A stretch of DNA of 64,000 nt from assembly GCA_035625725.1 (NCBI GenBank), contig DASPPB010000067.1, forward strand, positions 1 to 64,000, in the 5' to 3' direction. This document shows, piece after piece, positions 1 to 9,101 of this stretch (position 1 is the stretch's first letter; each line of letters starts with the position of its first letter). The translations under genes and the position numbers were made by a program. Source of the stretch: GJ-E10 sp035625725. GTDB lineage: Bacteria; Pseudomonadota; Gammaproteobacteria; Burkholderiales; Burkholderiaceae_F. Below the pieces are notes generated by a model. The model had not been told where the DNA came from and made no database searches. It saw nothing but the letters and a program-made list of their open reading frames with translations.

Positions 1-547
1 GTCGTGCGAATTTTCCCGATCGCACAGAACCGGCGAACCTCATGTTGCGCGTGCTTGCCGACGCGTCCACAGCGGTCTATGCGCGCCGAGCTGGCGCAAT
101 CGCGTTTTGGGTCCGTCGCCTGCGCGTTTGTGTTGCGCGCGGATTTTTATCATGCGAAGGTCGGCACACGAGCACGCGCATATGCCGTTGTTTATGTGAA
201 TCAAAAGCCTTCGCCCACTTCAAATTGACGTGTACGAGTCGATCTTGGTAGCAATGCCAATATCAGAGCAATATGCATCGATTGGCGGTGGGGACACGGT
301 CCGAAAAACGGGTATATCAATGCCGACGGCGGAATTACTTGCGCTTGGTCGGCGGTCGGTTGATGCTGAATCGCTGCTGCGCAGTTATTCCCTTCACGTA
401 CGCGCCACAGACCGCGCGCAGGGTACAGCACACGCGCCGCATATCGGACACGGCAATGGAAAACCAACAACGTTCCGCCAAATTGGGACGAACAGCAACC
501 ACATCCGGAATGTCTCTAAATTAGCAAGATTAACCAAGAAGATCTAA
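1..547. other. Stretch without a recognisable gene
   Basis: Only short overlapping open frames occur here and none resembles a known protein. From about base 190 onward the sequence is less GC-rich than the rest of the window. The 13 bases at 152-164 are identical to part of the tRNA-Ala remnant at 6789-6801 in the same orientation, which could be an old attachment-site duplication or chance. The last bases carry a weak purine-rich ribosome site (AAGAAGA) for the gene that starts at 548. Confidence 0.5.
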
Positions 548-1945
548 ATGGCAAACCCTAAGATCTACCTTAGCAGGACATTGACAAAACTCACTGCGCT
601 TTTTGGCCGTGGCATGGTTGTTTCCATGAGTGTCATCATGCTCATTGGTCTTGTCGCTGGCGTGGCAATTTTCCTGTTCGTCAATTCCGCGACCCCAAAC
701 ACCATCACGATTACAAGTGGCCCCGCAGGCAGCACGTTCCAAAATCATGCGGAGAAATACAAGGCCATCCTAGCGAGAGAAGGTGTAACGCTCAAGATAC
801 TCCCGTCGGAGGGCTCCGTTGACAACCTGAAGAAGCTGTCCGACCCTAAAGTGGCCGTCGATGTAGGGTTTGTCTTGGGGGGCGAAGTCAACGGCACAAA
901 TATTGACAAGTTATTTTCACTGGGAAGTATTTCCTACCAGCCGCTCATGATCTTTTACCGCGGCGCAGAGAAGAAACTGCTTTCGGATTTCAAGGGACTG
1001 CGTTTGGACATCGGCCCCGACGGCAGCGGGACACATTCCTTGGCACTTTTGTTGCTCAAGGCCAATGGTGTTGAACCGAACGATGGAACCGTCTTTGTCG
1101 ACTCGCTGTCTGGCGATTCGGCGCGGGCATTGCTTGATAATCGCATCGATGCCATTTTCGTAATGGGCGATTCCACCTCCAGTGACATGATGCGCGAACT
1201 GCTGCACACGACCGGCATCCGCCTGTTCAGTTTCACCCAGGCCGATGCGTACACTCGGCGCATCACCTATTTGAATAAGCTGGAACTGCCCAAAGGCGTA
1301 CTCGATTTCGGCAAGGACATCCCGGTGGAAGACACCTATCTGATCGGTCCCACGGTGGAACTCATTGCCAGAAACACGCTGCATCCGGCGCTCTCGGATG
1401 TTCTCATAGAGGCGGCGCAGGAGGTGCATGGAAGCCCCGCCATCTTCCGGAGACGGGGCGAATTCCCCGTTCCACAAGAGCACGAATTCCGCATCAGTCC
1501 CGATGCGACCCGTTACTACACATCTGGCAAGAGTTATCTCTACCGTACTTTCCCCTTTGCGATCGCGAGCCTTATCGCGCGCGTACTCCAGGTAATTGTT
1601 CCGGTCGCATTGCTTCTGATACCCGCACTGAAGGCGGTTCCGGCAATTTACCGCTGGCAAATGGAATACCGCATCAATAGATGGTACCGGGGATTGCTGG
1701 AAATCGAACGGCAGGCATTCAAACATTGGGCCGATCTAGAAAAACGCCACGAGCTTCTGCACCGCCTCAGTCACATCGAAAACGCGGTAAGTAAGATACC
1801 TGTTCCCGCAAAATTCGGCAGTCTCTTCTACGGTCTTCGGGAACACATAGGCTTTGTTCGCAGCATATTGTTGTCGCAATCGGCCGATATCCCGCTAGAA
1901 CCAGAACTGGTCGCAGACGAGCACGGCAAGAATGGGATGGCTTAA
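548..1945 (+). CDS. TAXI-family (TRAP-type) solute-binding protein, membrane-anchored
   Basis: This 465-residue protein resembles TAXI-type periplasmic binding proteins, the receptors of some TRAP transporters. Residues 23-46 form an uncleaved N-terminal membrane segment. The ligand-binding fold starts with the ITSGPAGSTF stretch at about 53-64, which is typical of TAXI proteins, and runs to about 325. A second hydrophobic segment at about 335-365 is followed by a roughly 100-residue charged, helical cytoplasmic tail. Ordinary TAXI proteins are near 320 residues, secreted, and lie next to a TRAP permease; here no permease gene is nearby. The receptor may therefore feed a signalling or regulatory role, or work with a permease elsewhere; the ligand is unknown. 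The ATG follows AAGAAGA. It converges on the AsmA-like gene with a 19-base gap. Confidence 0.8.
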   Translation: MANPKIYLSRTLTKLTALFGRGMVVSMSVIMLIGLVAGVAIFLFVNSATPNTITITSGPAGSTFQNHAEKYKAILAREGVTLKILPSEGSVDNLKKLSDPKVAVDVGFVLGGEVNGTNIDKLFSLGSISYQPLMIFYRGAEKKLLSDFKGLRLDIGPDGSGTHSLALLLLKANGVEPNDGTVFVDSLSGDSARALLDNRIDAIFVMGDSTSSDMMRELLHTTGIRLFSFTQADAYTRRITYLNKLELPKGVLDFGKDIPVEDTYLIGPTVELIARNTLHPALSDVLIEAAQEVHGSPAIFRRRGEFPVPQEHEFRISPDATRYYTSGKSYLYRTFPFAIASLIARVLQVIVPVALLLIPALKAVPAIYRWQMEYRINRWYRGLLEIERQAFKHWADLEKRHELLHRLSHIENAVSKIPVPAKFGSLFYGLREHIGFVRSILLSQSADIPLEPELVADEHGKNGMA

Positions 1946-1964
1946 GCGGAAAACAAGATATGGA

Positions 1965-4900
1965 CTACTTAGCGAAGACCGTCGCATCATTGATGCCTTG
2001 TTTGAACTCAAACGCGCAAACGTCATGCCCGTCGGATGGCGCCTGTGTTCCGAACAAAGTTTCAATTGGTACCCAGATGGCGGAGGTGGCGAACTGGACC
2101 ACCGTCTCCAGCACATCCGCCGCAGTAACGCCAACGTGAAAGTCGGTAAATTTTCCGCTTACTTCGATCGGAAGAGGGAAACTCAAGAACTGCGGTGTCT
2201 TTGCGCGGGGCTGCACGTACAGGAAAATATCTTCCGCCTGGAAGTCCGCTTGGCCTTTCCCGGTGACACGCATGCGACTGGTATCGATAAGGATGGTCCT
2301 TTCGGACAGTCTGCCGTCGATCAGTACAAAGCGTCCAATCGCACAGTTCACCTTGGATGCGCTCGATGCATCGACTGCGGGCAATAGCGCGGTCAGGACG
2401 TTCACTGCCCATATGTCGAGGCGGCCCGATTTCAGGTTTTCCGGCCACACGGCAAAATCGATTTGCCCCTTGCCGTGGCGCAAGAGCTCCGAGATGTGCT
2501 CGGCATGAGCGCGGACATCGACATCCAGGCTGAGAATTCCGCGCATCTCGGTTTCTGGGTCGATGCGGCGAGCCAAAATACCGTAATCGAAATGATTGAC
2601 AAGGACGCGCAAGCTTGCCCCAACGCTTTTATCCCCGGGCTTATATCCAAGCCGAAGCGTCGCCGAACCGCCTGGAACATTTACGACCACGGGGCCGACG
2701 ACTACGTGGCCATTTTCGGATTTCGCCTCGAGTTGACCGCTGCCCAGCACGTCCCGTCCGGAAATGACGTGGTCCACGCGCACCGTCAGATACGCGTTTT
2801 GCCGTCGAAGTGCTTCGGGGCTCAATATCTGCTGCACTCGATCGCCCTCATGGGCGGCTTCTTGCCTCATATCTTCGAGGGATTTGTGCTTACCGCGGGC
2901 ATCGGGCCTGGGAGCCTCCGGCGACCAGTCACCGAATCGGAAATCGTCGAGCTGGATCGTCGGTGCTTCTAGGGCAACGTCGATGCGCGGTGGAACCACC
3001 GTCGTGTCGATCTTGCCATGGCCCGTGAGCTCGCTGGTACCAACCTGCAACAGCAATGACAGCAATTCATAACCGCCGTGGGATATCCGGAACTTTCCCG
3101 AAGCCGACCAGGGTCCCCACGGGGGCAACGAGACATGCGCTAGCGTATTGAGGGCGTCCAGACGGCTACCTTGCACGTGTAGCGCAAACCCAACCTCTCT
3201 CTCCGAAAAGGGGCGTTCGACGTTACCCGACAACGTGATGGAAGCGTCAGCTGCGCGCGCGTCAAACTCAACGGGAATGGGCAAGGCCGGATTGAGCAGG
3301 TCGGCTGCCTTGGCAGTTTGAATGTCGATGGAGAGGGGAATTTTGTTGACAGATCCGCGCACGTCAAGGTGCACGGCGACTCCCGCGGATGAATTTAAAT
3401 TGCCGTCGTCGAGTGCGACACGCATCTTCCCGCCGGTATTGGCATCTTGCAAAGTGAAATGACCGCCCTGAAAGGTGAGCTCCAGATCCGATTGCGCCAG
3501 CAGTTGGCCCAAGCGGCTTGAATGCAAATCCAGTTGCAGGCGTAAGTGATCGACGCCCGCATCGACGTTGCGGGCGATGCCAAGCCTGTTCAGTAGGCTG
3601 CCGATGTCCAACCCGTCGGCCGATAGCCATAGGGCAGTGTGTGGCTGTTGCGTTCGCAGGTCCAGGAGGATCGCGCCACTAAAATCAACGTCTGCCACGT
3701 TCGCCGCAAATGGTGAAACGCTCATCATGCCGTCGCGTATGTGGCCGTCGAATCGCAGATCGCGTACCGCAAGCGGTGAAGCGGTGGTGATGCGCTTGAT
3801 GCGCACGGCGATGTCGGCCTCGGCCAGGCTGATACCCTGGGGCAATATGGGGATGTCGATCATGTTGGCGGCTGTCGGCGTTGCCGATTGCGTCTTCGCA
3901 CTTTTCTCCGGCAGAAGCGTTGCGAGCTCTTCGACGTCGACAAGATCGCCCGCCAATTGTATTTTCAGCGGTGACTTGTTCTTTTCATCCGAAGCACCCG
4001 ATACATCCGCAGATAGGAGGCTGTGGCCCAATTGCAAGGCGAAATCGACCAGGTGCCAGCCGTGGCTATCGGTGTGGAAATTGCCGTGCAGACTGATGGG
4101 CGCGTCCGCTCCGGGTTTGAGTCCGAACCAACCTGCGATCTCGCTGGAATGGGGCGCCGTGACGCGAAAGGCGATTTCCGATCCTGAATCTTGCCCTGGT
4201 GGCTGCAAAACGGCTTGCATTTGCGCCTTGGCACTTCCGGCCAGCAATTCAAAATCAATCGGGGCCTGCGCTTCCTGCATCAAGTCGCTCAATGAGGCGC
4301 TGTGCAGGCTTGCCCGGAAGCTTGTGTCGAGTAGCGAGCCATGCGCTTCACCTAGCAACGTCTTGCCGGCCGGAAGAACCAGGCGCAGATTGTCCAGAGA
4401 GAAATGCACTGGGCGTCCACCCGCTCGGTTGCCGTAGGTCATGTTGCCGTGCTCCACATTTAGCCGTACCGATAGGCTTTGCACCAGCTCTGATCCGCGG
4501 TCCCCCCGGGCCGCGATGTGCAGATCGAAACGGCCCAAAGTCCCTTCGATATTGGGGATCCCGACCAGCAACTCCGCCAGATTTCCCAAACTGGAATCAT
4601 GCGTCCCGAGCGAAAGATCGAAGCGAGCTGGCGTAACGCTTGCGTCGGCGTTGGCGCTGCCGGACAAGGCCACGTCCGCCACGGTGGCTTGCAACGGCAT
4701 CGTGAGGCGACCGCGCTCGAGCTTCACATGCAGCATCGCCTCATGCACCGAACCGGGCAGGCTCAGCCATTGCCCGACATGCAGGGTCAGATCGGCATCC
4801 GCACGTTTCAGGTCGCTCAGGCTAAAGGTCGCGTTGGCGACTTCTCTATAAAACTCGGCAAGGCTTTGCGGTGGTTTTTCTTTCGTGACAGACTGGCGCG

Positions 4901-6005
4901 TCCAAAACGGCCGCAGATCCACCACCGGCAACGTGAGGTTGCCTTGCACTCGGGGTCGCTCGCCGCTGTAGTCGAAATTGACGGACCCGGTGAGCGTGGT
5001 CCTGCCCACAAGGCCACTCAAATCATCGAGTGCGATGTTTCCCGGGGAGTACCTGACAATGCCGGCAATTCGGGTTTCCCCAACCGCCGGCAGCCTAATC
5101 TGGAACAGGCGTTCGAATTCGCGCAGGTTTTCAGTGCTGAGGACAAAGCTGATGGATCCGGTACCTTCAGAGACTGTGCCGTTGAGCAACAGGCGCGAAT
5201 TCATAAAGCCGAGCGTCAAGTCGATCGGCCATGGCTTATCAAAGCGCGCCAAGTTCGCCAGGTCGCCGCCAGTAAATTCCAGTTTATAAGGATAGGTCTT
5301 TTCGATCGTGCCGTGCAGTGTCAACGTAAACGGTTGCCCAGCTGGAAATCGGGCAATGAGCGATTGCATTTCAAAAAAATGACTTTGCCCATCGGCACCG
5401 ATAAATTCCACCTCCAGTTCTTCCAGGGACACGCCCTCAATCTCGAGCCGCCTAAGCAGATCCGCCATGGGCCGTTTAGGAGCGTGTTCCGTGGCCGGTT
5501 CCCGCGCTGCTTGCTGTTGGTGAGCGGGCGGATTGAATGTCCAGTTGTTGCCGCCGTTTGTATTCTCTTGTAAGCGCAAGTGCAGATTGCTGCCAGATAG
5601 TTTTTCAATTTGTAGGCGCGCGCGGAACAACGGCCAAAGGTCCAGCGTCAGCCGTGCCTCACCCAGACTGGCAAATTCACCGCCCGAGAAGCCAGGCGCA
5701 TTTGCAACATGCAACCCGCGAACGACCAGATATGGACGGGCGGATACCTCGATTTGCACTGGGCCATCGAGGTGCACCTCGCGTCCGAGACGTTGCGTGA
5801 GCACAGCGGCGGCTTTGGCACGCAACCCGGAAGCGTCGATAGAAACCCCAACCAATGCGACATACAGAACGCCTGCGAGCAGTGTGACGGCCGACACCAC
5901 AGTCAGGCGCAGCGCAAGATCGAAGCGAAAGAACCCAAGGATGTTAGGCATCGTGGCAATCGTGTTCGCCCATCTTCTTCCGAGGCGCCATCTGCCGAGT
6001 TCCAT
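1965..6005 (-). CDS. AsmA-family protein (very large)
   Basis: This 1346-residue protein has one N-terminal membrane segment (about residues 30-55) followed by a long, beta-rich periplasmic region. Just after the membrane segment comes the AsmA-type opening LTQRLGREVHLDGPVQIEV, and the C-terminal part carries the AsmA-like LxVDVRAHAEHISELLRHGKG segment. AsmA/TamB-like proteins are inner-membrane-anchored periplasmic bridges associated with phospholipid and outer-membrane homeostasis. E. coli AsmA has about 617 residues, so this member is about twice as long and fits the large YhdP/AsmA-like subgroup seen in betaproteobacteria. A start 18 codons further in (ATG at 5951, beginning MPNILGFF) is equally plausible because neither ATG has a clear ribosome site. 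It stands alone and converges on the TAXI gene. Confidence 0.85.
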   Translation of the reverse strand: MELGRWRLGRRWANTIATMPNILGFFRFDLALRLTVVSAVTLLAGVLYVALVGVSIDASGLRAKAAAVLTQRLGREVHLDGPVQIEVSARPYLVVRGLHVANAPGFSGGEFASLGEARLTLDLWPLFRARLQIEKLSGSNLHLRLQENTNGGNNWTFNPPAHQQQAAREPATEHAPKRPMADLLRRLEIEGVSLEELEVEFIGADGQSHFFEMQSLIARFPAGQPFTLTLHGTIEKTYPYKLEFTGGDLANLARFDKPWPIDLTLGFMNSRLLLNGTVSEGTGSISFVLSTENLREFERLFQIRLPAVGETRIAGIVRYSPGNIALDDLSGLVGRTTLTGSVNFDYSGERPRVQGNLTLPVVDLRPFWTRQSVTKEKPPQSLAEFYREVANATFSLSDLKRADADLTLHVGQWLSLPGSVHEAMLHVKLERGRLTMPLQATVADVALSGSANADASVTPARFDLSLGTHDSSLGNLAELLVGIPNIEGTLGRFDLHIAARGDRGSELVQSLSVRLNVEHGNMTYGNRAGGRPVHFSLDNLRLVLPAGKTLLGEAHGSLLDTSFRASLHSASLSDLMQEAQAPIDFELLAGSAKAQMQAVLQPPGQDSGSEIAFRVTAPHSSEIAGWFGLKPGADAPISLHGNFHTDSHGWHLVDFALQLGHSLLSADVSGASDEKNKSPLKIQLAGDLVDVEELATLLPEKSAKTQSATPTAANMIDIPILPQGISLAEADIAVRIKRITTASPLAVRDLRFDGHIRDGMMSVSPFAANVADVDFSGAILLDLRTQQPHTALWLSADGLDIGSLLNRLGIARNVDAGVDHLRLQLDLHSSRLGQLLAQSDLELTFQGGHFTLQDANTGGKMRVALDDGNLNSSAGVAVHLDVRGSVNKIPLSIDIQTAKAADLLNPALPIPVEFDARAADASITLSGNVERPFSEREVGFALHVQGSRLDALNTLAHVSLPPWGPWSASGKFRISHGGYELLSLLLQVGTSELTGHGKIDTTVVPPRIDVALEAPTIQLDDFRFGDWSPEAPRPDARGKHKSLEDMRQEAAHEGDRVQQILSPEALRRQNAYLTVRVDHVISGRDVLGSGQLEAKSENGHVVVGPVVVNVPGGSATLRLGYKPGDKSVGASLRVLVNHFDYGILARRIDPETEMRGILSLDVDVRAHAEHISELLRHGKGQIDFAVWPENLKSGRLDIWAVNVLTALLPAVDASSASKVNCAIGRFVLIDGRLSERTILIDTSRMRVTGKGQADFQAEDIFLYVQPRAKTPQFLSFPLPIEVSGKFTDFHVGVTAADVLETVVQFATSAIWVPIETLFGTQAPSDGHDVCAFEFKQGINDATVFAK

Positions 6006-6778
6006 ACATGAGCTGCTGCCGATTGCTCGACCGGATAATTCCCGGGACGCGCCTCGGTCGGGTCGGTGGGATGTTGATCTTGCTACCGGAATGCAGATTT
6101 AACTGGTTCCAATGCTCGACCCGGGCAACGGCAAAAATTTAAGAGACCTGCGGTGCGCCCTGCAACGAGTTAGTGCTAAGCGCCGTTGCCTCGGGATCCG
6201 CTGCATTTTCCGATTTTTGACCAATAGATTACAAGAACTTTTCGGGCAAAAAGTTGCCTTGCGGAAATCGACAGGTGGCTGCTCCGCACCGTCGCGGAGC
6301 GGACACAAGCGTAAGCACCTCTGGCTCGAGGGAAGCATGCACGATTCGCTCGCGTTCCACCCAGACTAGCCAACTGGAACCGTAGGCGACTTTTTGAATG
6401 ACGTGGGTGCGATACCGACCTCCGCGTCATTCGTCGTCGCTCTCCGGCTCCCTTTCCAGAACACGCACCCCATCCGCGGCGTCCCGACCACCCGCCGCCC
6501 AGCATTGCGCTTGCACAGTAGCTGCTCAGCGTAGAAGATGCCATGAAAGTGCGCACAAATGCGGCAGCCGCGAGCCCGAGCGCCGAACTGTGTGGGTTGA
6601 AGTACGCGAGGTGATCCACGCCCGGACCCTACACCGCTGCCCGATGCGCGGGTTGATATAGGGCAGCCCGACGAGTTTGATCAGCTGAGTCTTAGCCACG
6701 AGAGACAACCTTCGCGACCGATCCTCTCCCCGTCTGGGCGCATCTCGACCTAAACGGGCGCAGTTCGGCGCGGCGGCG
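6006..6778. other. Long stretch without a convincing gene
   Basis: Open frames in this roughly 770-base stretch are short, overlap on both strands and match no family I recognise. A perfect 7-base inverted repeat (GCTCCGC, loop of 6, GCGGAGC) lies at 6281-6300 but has no T-run, so I do not call it a terminator. The stretch ends at the tRNA remnant and may be decayed or foreign DNA. Confidence 0.45.
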
Positions 6779-6782
6779 GGCG

Positions 6783-6827
6783 TTCGCAATGCGAAGGTCG
6801 GGAGCTCGATCCTCCCCGTCTCCACCA
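6783..6827 (+). pseudogene. 3' remnant of a tRNA-Ala(CGC) gene, possible attachment site
   Basis: The sequence reads as the 3' part of a tRNA: anticodon loop TTCGCAA at 6783-6789 (anticodon CGC, alanine), the 3' anticodon strand, a T-arm with stem GGGAG/CTCCC and loop CTCGATC at 6801-6817, the acceptor strand CGTCTCC, discriminator A and an encoded CCA ending at 6827. No 5' half exists: there is no matching GGAGACG acceptor strand, no TAGCTCAG D-arm, and the five bases before the loop pair poorly. A tRNA cut at the anticodon loop with an intact 3' end is what integrative elements usually leave as an attachment site. The neighbouring genes are accessory-like, but no integrase is in the window. 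The opposite-strand open frame reading GRIELPTFALRT is the well-known artefact of translating such a tRNA. Confidence 0.7.
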
Positions 6828-6978
6828 CCGCCACCACCACGAGTACGAGCAGCCGGCTTGCGGGCAGCGACATGCGCGTTGCTACCGCGCCGGTTTTTTT
6901 TATCCGCGAAGTACCCCGGCGCGCAGCTGTACCGGCGCCGGAAGGTGCGCATCGTACGCTTGCCCGCTGCGATGGCCT

Positions 6979-7176
6979 TCAGCAGCAAACGCCCTTGTTC
7001 GCCAACAGGACCCAGGCAATGGCCAAGACGCTTGCCACCACGACGGTGCCCATCGTAATGGCTCGTCGGCGTCGAACGCTGCCGCCACCGTATCGAGCCG
7101 CGAGCAGCAAACCGGCGGCAAGGGCGGCGGCGAAGCCGGCTCCGACAGCGGCGATGACTACGAGGAGATCTTGCAC
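6979..7176 (-). CDS. Small two-segment membrane protein, unknown function
   Basis: This 65-residue open frame begins with GTG and encodes two hydrophobic stretches, about residues 4-28 and 40-58, separated by a basic loop (RYGGGSVRRRRAI). That composition is what a small integral membrane protein with a positive cytoplasmic loop looks like, and it is unlikely to arise from an out-of-frame shadow. I do not recognise the family, and no ribosome site is evident. It lies between the tRNA remnant and another unknown minus-strand gene. Confidence 0.4.
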   Translation of the reverse strand: MQDLLVVIAAVGAGFAAALAAGLLLAARYGGGSVRRRRAITMGTVVVASVLAIAWVLLANKGVCC

Positions 7177-7352
7177 CGATCGTCGAGCTGGTCTTTACAG
7201 AGGGTGCACACGCTTCTGTCGACGCGGGGCGGCGTCGACGAGTTGGGCCGATATCCAACTGCCTCGCTCGTGCGCACGACGCCTCGCAGCCGGCGCGGAA
7301 CCTTTTTCGGGACGAGGTTCGACGAGTATGCGCGCACCGTCGCCGCGAAACG

Positions 7353-7952
7353 CTATGGTGTCTTTTCCTTGCCTCGGCCCAAATCGTGCGCGGCGACCTT
7401 GTTCCCCGGCAGGTGAATCTCGAGATCCTCCTCGCCCTCGCCCCGCAGGCGCGCCAACCAGCGTGCCATTAAATCCCCCGCACGATGCGACGCGCCCGAA
7501 GCAGTTTTCGTCAACTCCCCGAAGCGCCGAAGAGCGTCGGCGCGCGACTCCTGTCCATTGGCGACCGCAACATTGGCCTCAACCATCCAAACGTATTCCC
7601 GCCATGCGCTCTCGGCTTTGGCAACGGCCTCGCACACCGCTTTCATTCGTTCCTGCATCTCGGCTGAAGGGCCGGCCGGCATCTTCATGCGCATCCATTC
7701 TTCGGTCCGATGCAACTCGTGCTCGAGTTGGTCTTGTTCCCGAAACGCACTTTCGAAACCCAGCCGGACATGATGCAGTTGTTGCAGGCTAAACACAGGG
7801 TGACCGACGTCGTGTACCGATGCGGCGACGTCGGATTGTTCGGAAAATGCCTTTTGCACTTCGGCGAGTCGATGGTTCGTCTTGCCCAACTCGCGCAGAA
7901 CCAAGGCAATGCCGACAGCGATGGCCAGCAAAATCAGCGTATCGGCCGTCAT
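7353..7952 (-). CDS. Unknown protein with N-terminal membrane anchor
   Basis: This 199-residue protein starts with a membrane helix (about residues 5-20, LILLAIAVGIALVL) followed by an almost entirely helical, charged body with the look of a coiled coil (long E/R/A/Q-rich stretches, about 25-170). The start at 7952 is supported by AGGGAG upstream of the ATG. I recognise no family. An anchored coiled-coil of this shape could be a scaffolding or sensing component, but nothing in the sequence points to a particular job. The tail is strongly charged. It is separate from the MarR gene upstream, with about 200 bases between them. Confidence 0.6.
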   Translation of the reverse strand: MTADTLILLAIAVGIALVLRELGKTNHRLAEVQKAFSEQSDVAASVHDVGHPVFSLQQLHHVRLGFESAFREQDQLEHELHRTEEWMRMKMPAGPSAEMQERMKAVCEAVAKAESAWREYVWMVEANVAVANGQESRADALRRFGELTKTASGASHRAGDLMARWLARLRGEGEEDLEIHLPGNKVAAHDLGRGKEKTP

Positions 7953-8150
7953 CGCGTAGCTCCCTGAGGACCCGGAGCAAGTTTATTTGACTCCACGGTC
8001 GTGGTACTGGCCGAGTTCGGCCGCCCCCGGCTCTGGGCGAGAGCCCAGCGAGGGTGTCCGCGGGCTCTGCGAGCGCACGGCCTCGACGCGTCATGAGACG
8101 GGCCAGACCGGCAACGAATCACGATGGGCCAGATGCAACCGCGCGCCGTT

Positions 8151-8639
8151 TTAGGCGCCAGGCCCCAGTGTGCGTTGCCGTCCATGCGCATGGTTGAATT
8201 TCTCGAGCAATTCCATGAACGTTCGCGCCTGATTATTGTTAAACACGGACAGCAGTTCCTCGTTGGCGCGGTGCGACAGCCGCTGGGCGCGCGCCAGAAT
8301 ATGGCGGCCCGACGTCGTCAAATGCAAGAGAATCTTGCGCCGATCCCGCGGATCGCTCAAGCGGCGCGTAAGGCCGCGCTCGCTCAACACGCCTACGACG
8401 ACACTCGTGGTGCACCGATCAAGCGATACCAACCGTCCGAGTTCGTTTTGACCCACCTTGCCGCACTCCTGAAGCGCGAACAGCACCGAATACTGCGAGG
8501 GCGTCAGATCCAGTTCCTGACAGGTTTGTGCGAAGGTGGCGGTGGCAATTTGATGCGCACGCCGGATCAGGAAGCCGGGCCCTCGATACAGCGTACGGAG
8601 GCGGCCATCGTTCTTGCGGCCGACTTTGCCCTTGGTCAT
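8151..8639 (-). CDS. MarR-family transcriptional regulator
   Basis: This 162-residue protein has the MarR winged-helix layout: a dimerisation helix (about 20-40), then LTPSQYSVLFALQECG, the recognition region VGQNELGRLVSLDRCTTSVVV (about 62-82) and the wing SDPRDRRKILLHLT (about 95-108), where the DxRxxR motif is conserved. MarR proteins are dimeric repressors that release DNA when they bind small phenolic or oxidised ligands. The same frame stays open a further 143 codons upstream, but that part is a GC-rich out-of-frame extension with no similarity, so I start at the ATG beginning MTKGKVGRK. No obvious target gene lies beside it; the neighbour downstream is an unknown membrane-anchored protein. 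Confidence 0.85.
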   Translation of the reverse strand: MTKGKVGRKNDGRLRTLYRGPGFLIRRAHQIATATFAQTCQELDLTPSQYSVLFALQECGKVGQNELGRLVSLDRCTTSVVVGVLSERGLTRRLSDPRDRRKILLHLTTSGRHILARAQRLSHRANEELLSVFNNNQARTFMELLEKFNHAHGRQRTLGPGA

Positions 8640-9101
8640 GCAGCAGGCCCTTTTGTCCCGTCTTGTGATTCGGGTACCCGCTCGATTCTCACGGGTCCCC
8701 CGAGGAAGAACCGCATGTTCATTATCCGCCGGATTTGCCGACCAAAACCAAATAGCCCCAACCCATCGATGGTCATACGCGACGTGGGTTTCGACGGGCG
8801 CCGCAGTGTCATTGCGCGCGGACGGCGGCCTTGTGCGGGTTGCGATATTGCCCAGTTCCGAGGCGGGCCGCGCAGCCGTCGCGCCACTCAATGCATGCGT
8901 GCGCCGATATGGGTTTCCGCGCTGCGTGCGCTGGCGCGCTGCCCGATCCCGGGCCGCTCGGGCCGCACGCGGTACTGCCCGGCGAACTCCGTGCGCTGCG
9001 TGCCCGGACGGATCGAGCGCGCGGCCCGCGGGCCCGCTTGCAATGACGTGAGATGAGCGCGTACACAACGCGGCGCGCGTGACCGCTGCTGACGCCGGCA
9101 G
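8640..9101. other. Intergenic stretch without a recognised feature
   Basis: About 460 bases separate the MarR start from the stop of the large GGDEF/EAL gene. Open frames on both strands run through it because of the high GC content, but none shows a domain or a ribosome site. The MarR promoter and any autoregulatory operator should lie in its left part; I saw no clear palindrome. Confidence 0.4.

Noticed and set aside
6281..6300. Perfect 7-base hairpin GCTCCGC/GCGGAGC
   Set aside because: No T-run and no gene end beside it, so not called a terminator.
6526..6873. Minus-strand open frame containing GRIELPTFALRT
   Set aside because: This is the known false protein made by translating the reverse strand of a tRNA 3' end, and it coincides with the tRNA-Ala remnant.
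8640..9068. 143-codon N-terminal extension of the MarR frame
   Set aside because: No similarity to MarR, Arg/Ala-rich shadow composition; the internal ATG fits the family length.
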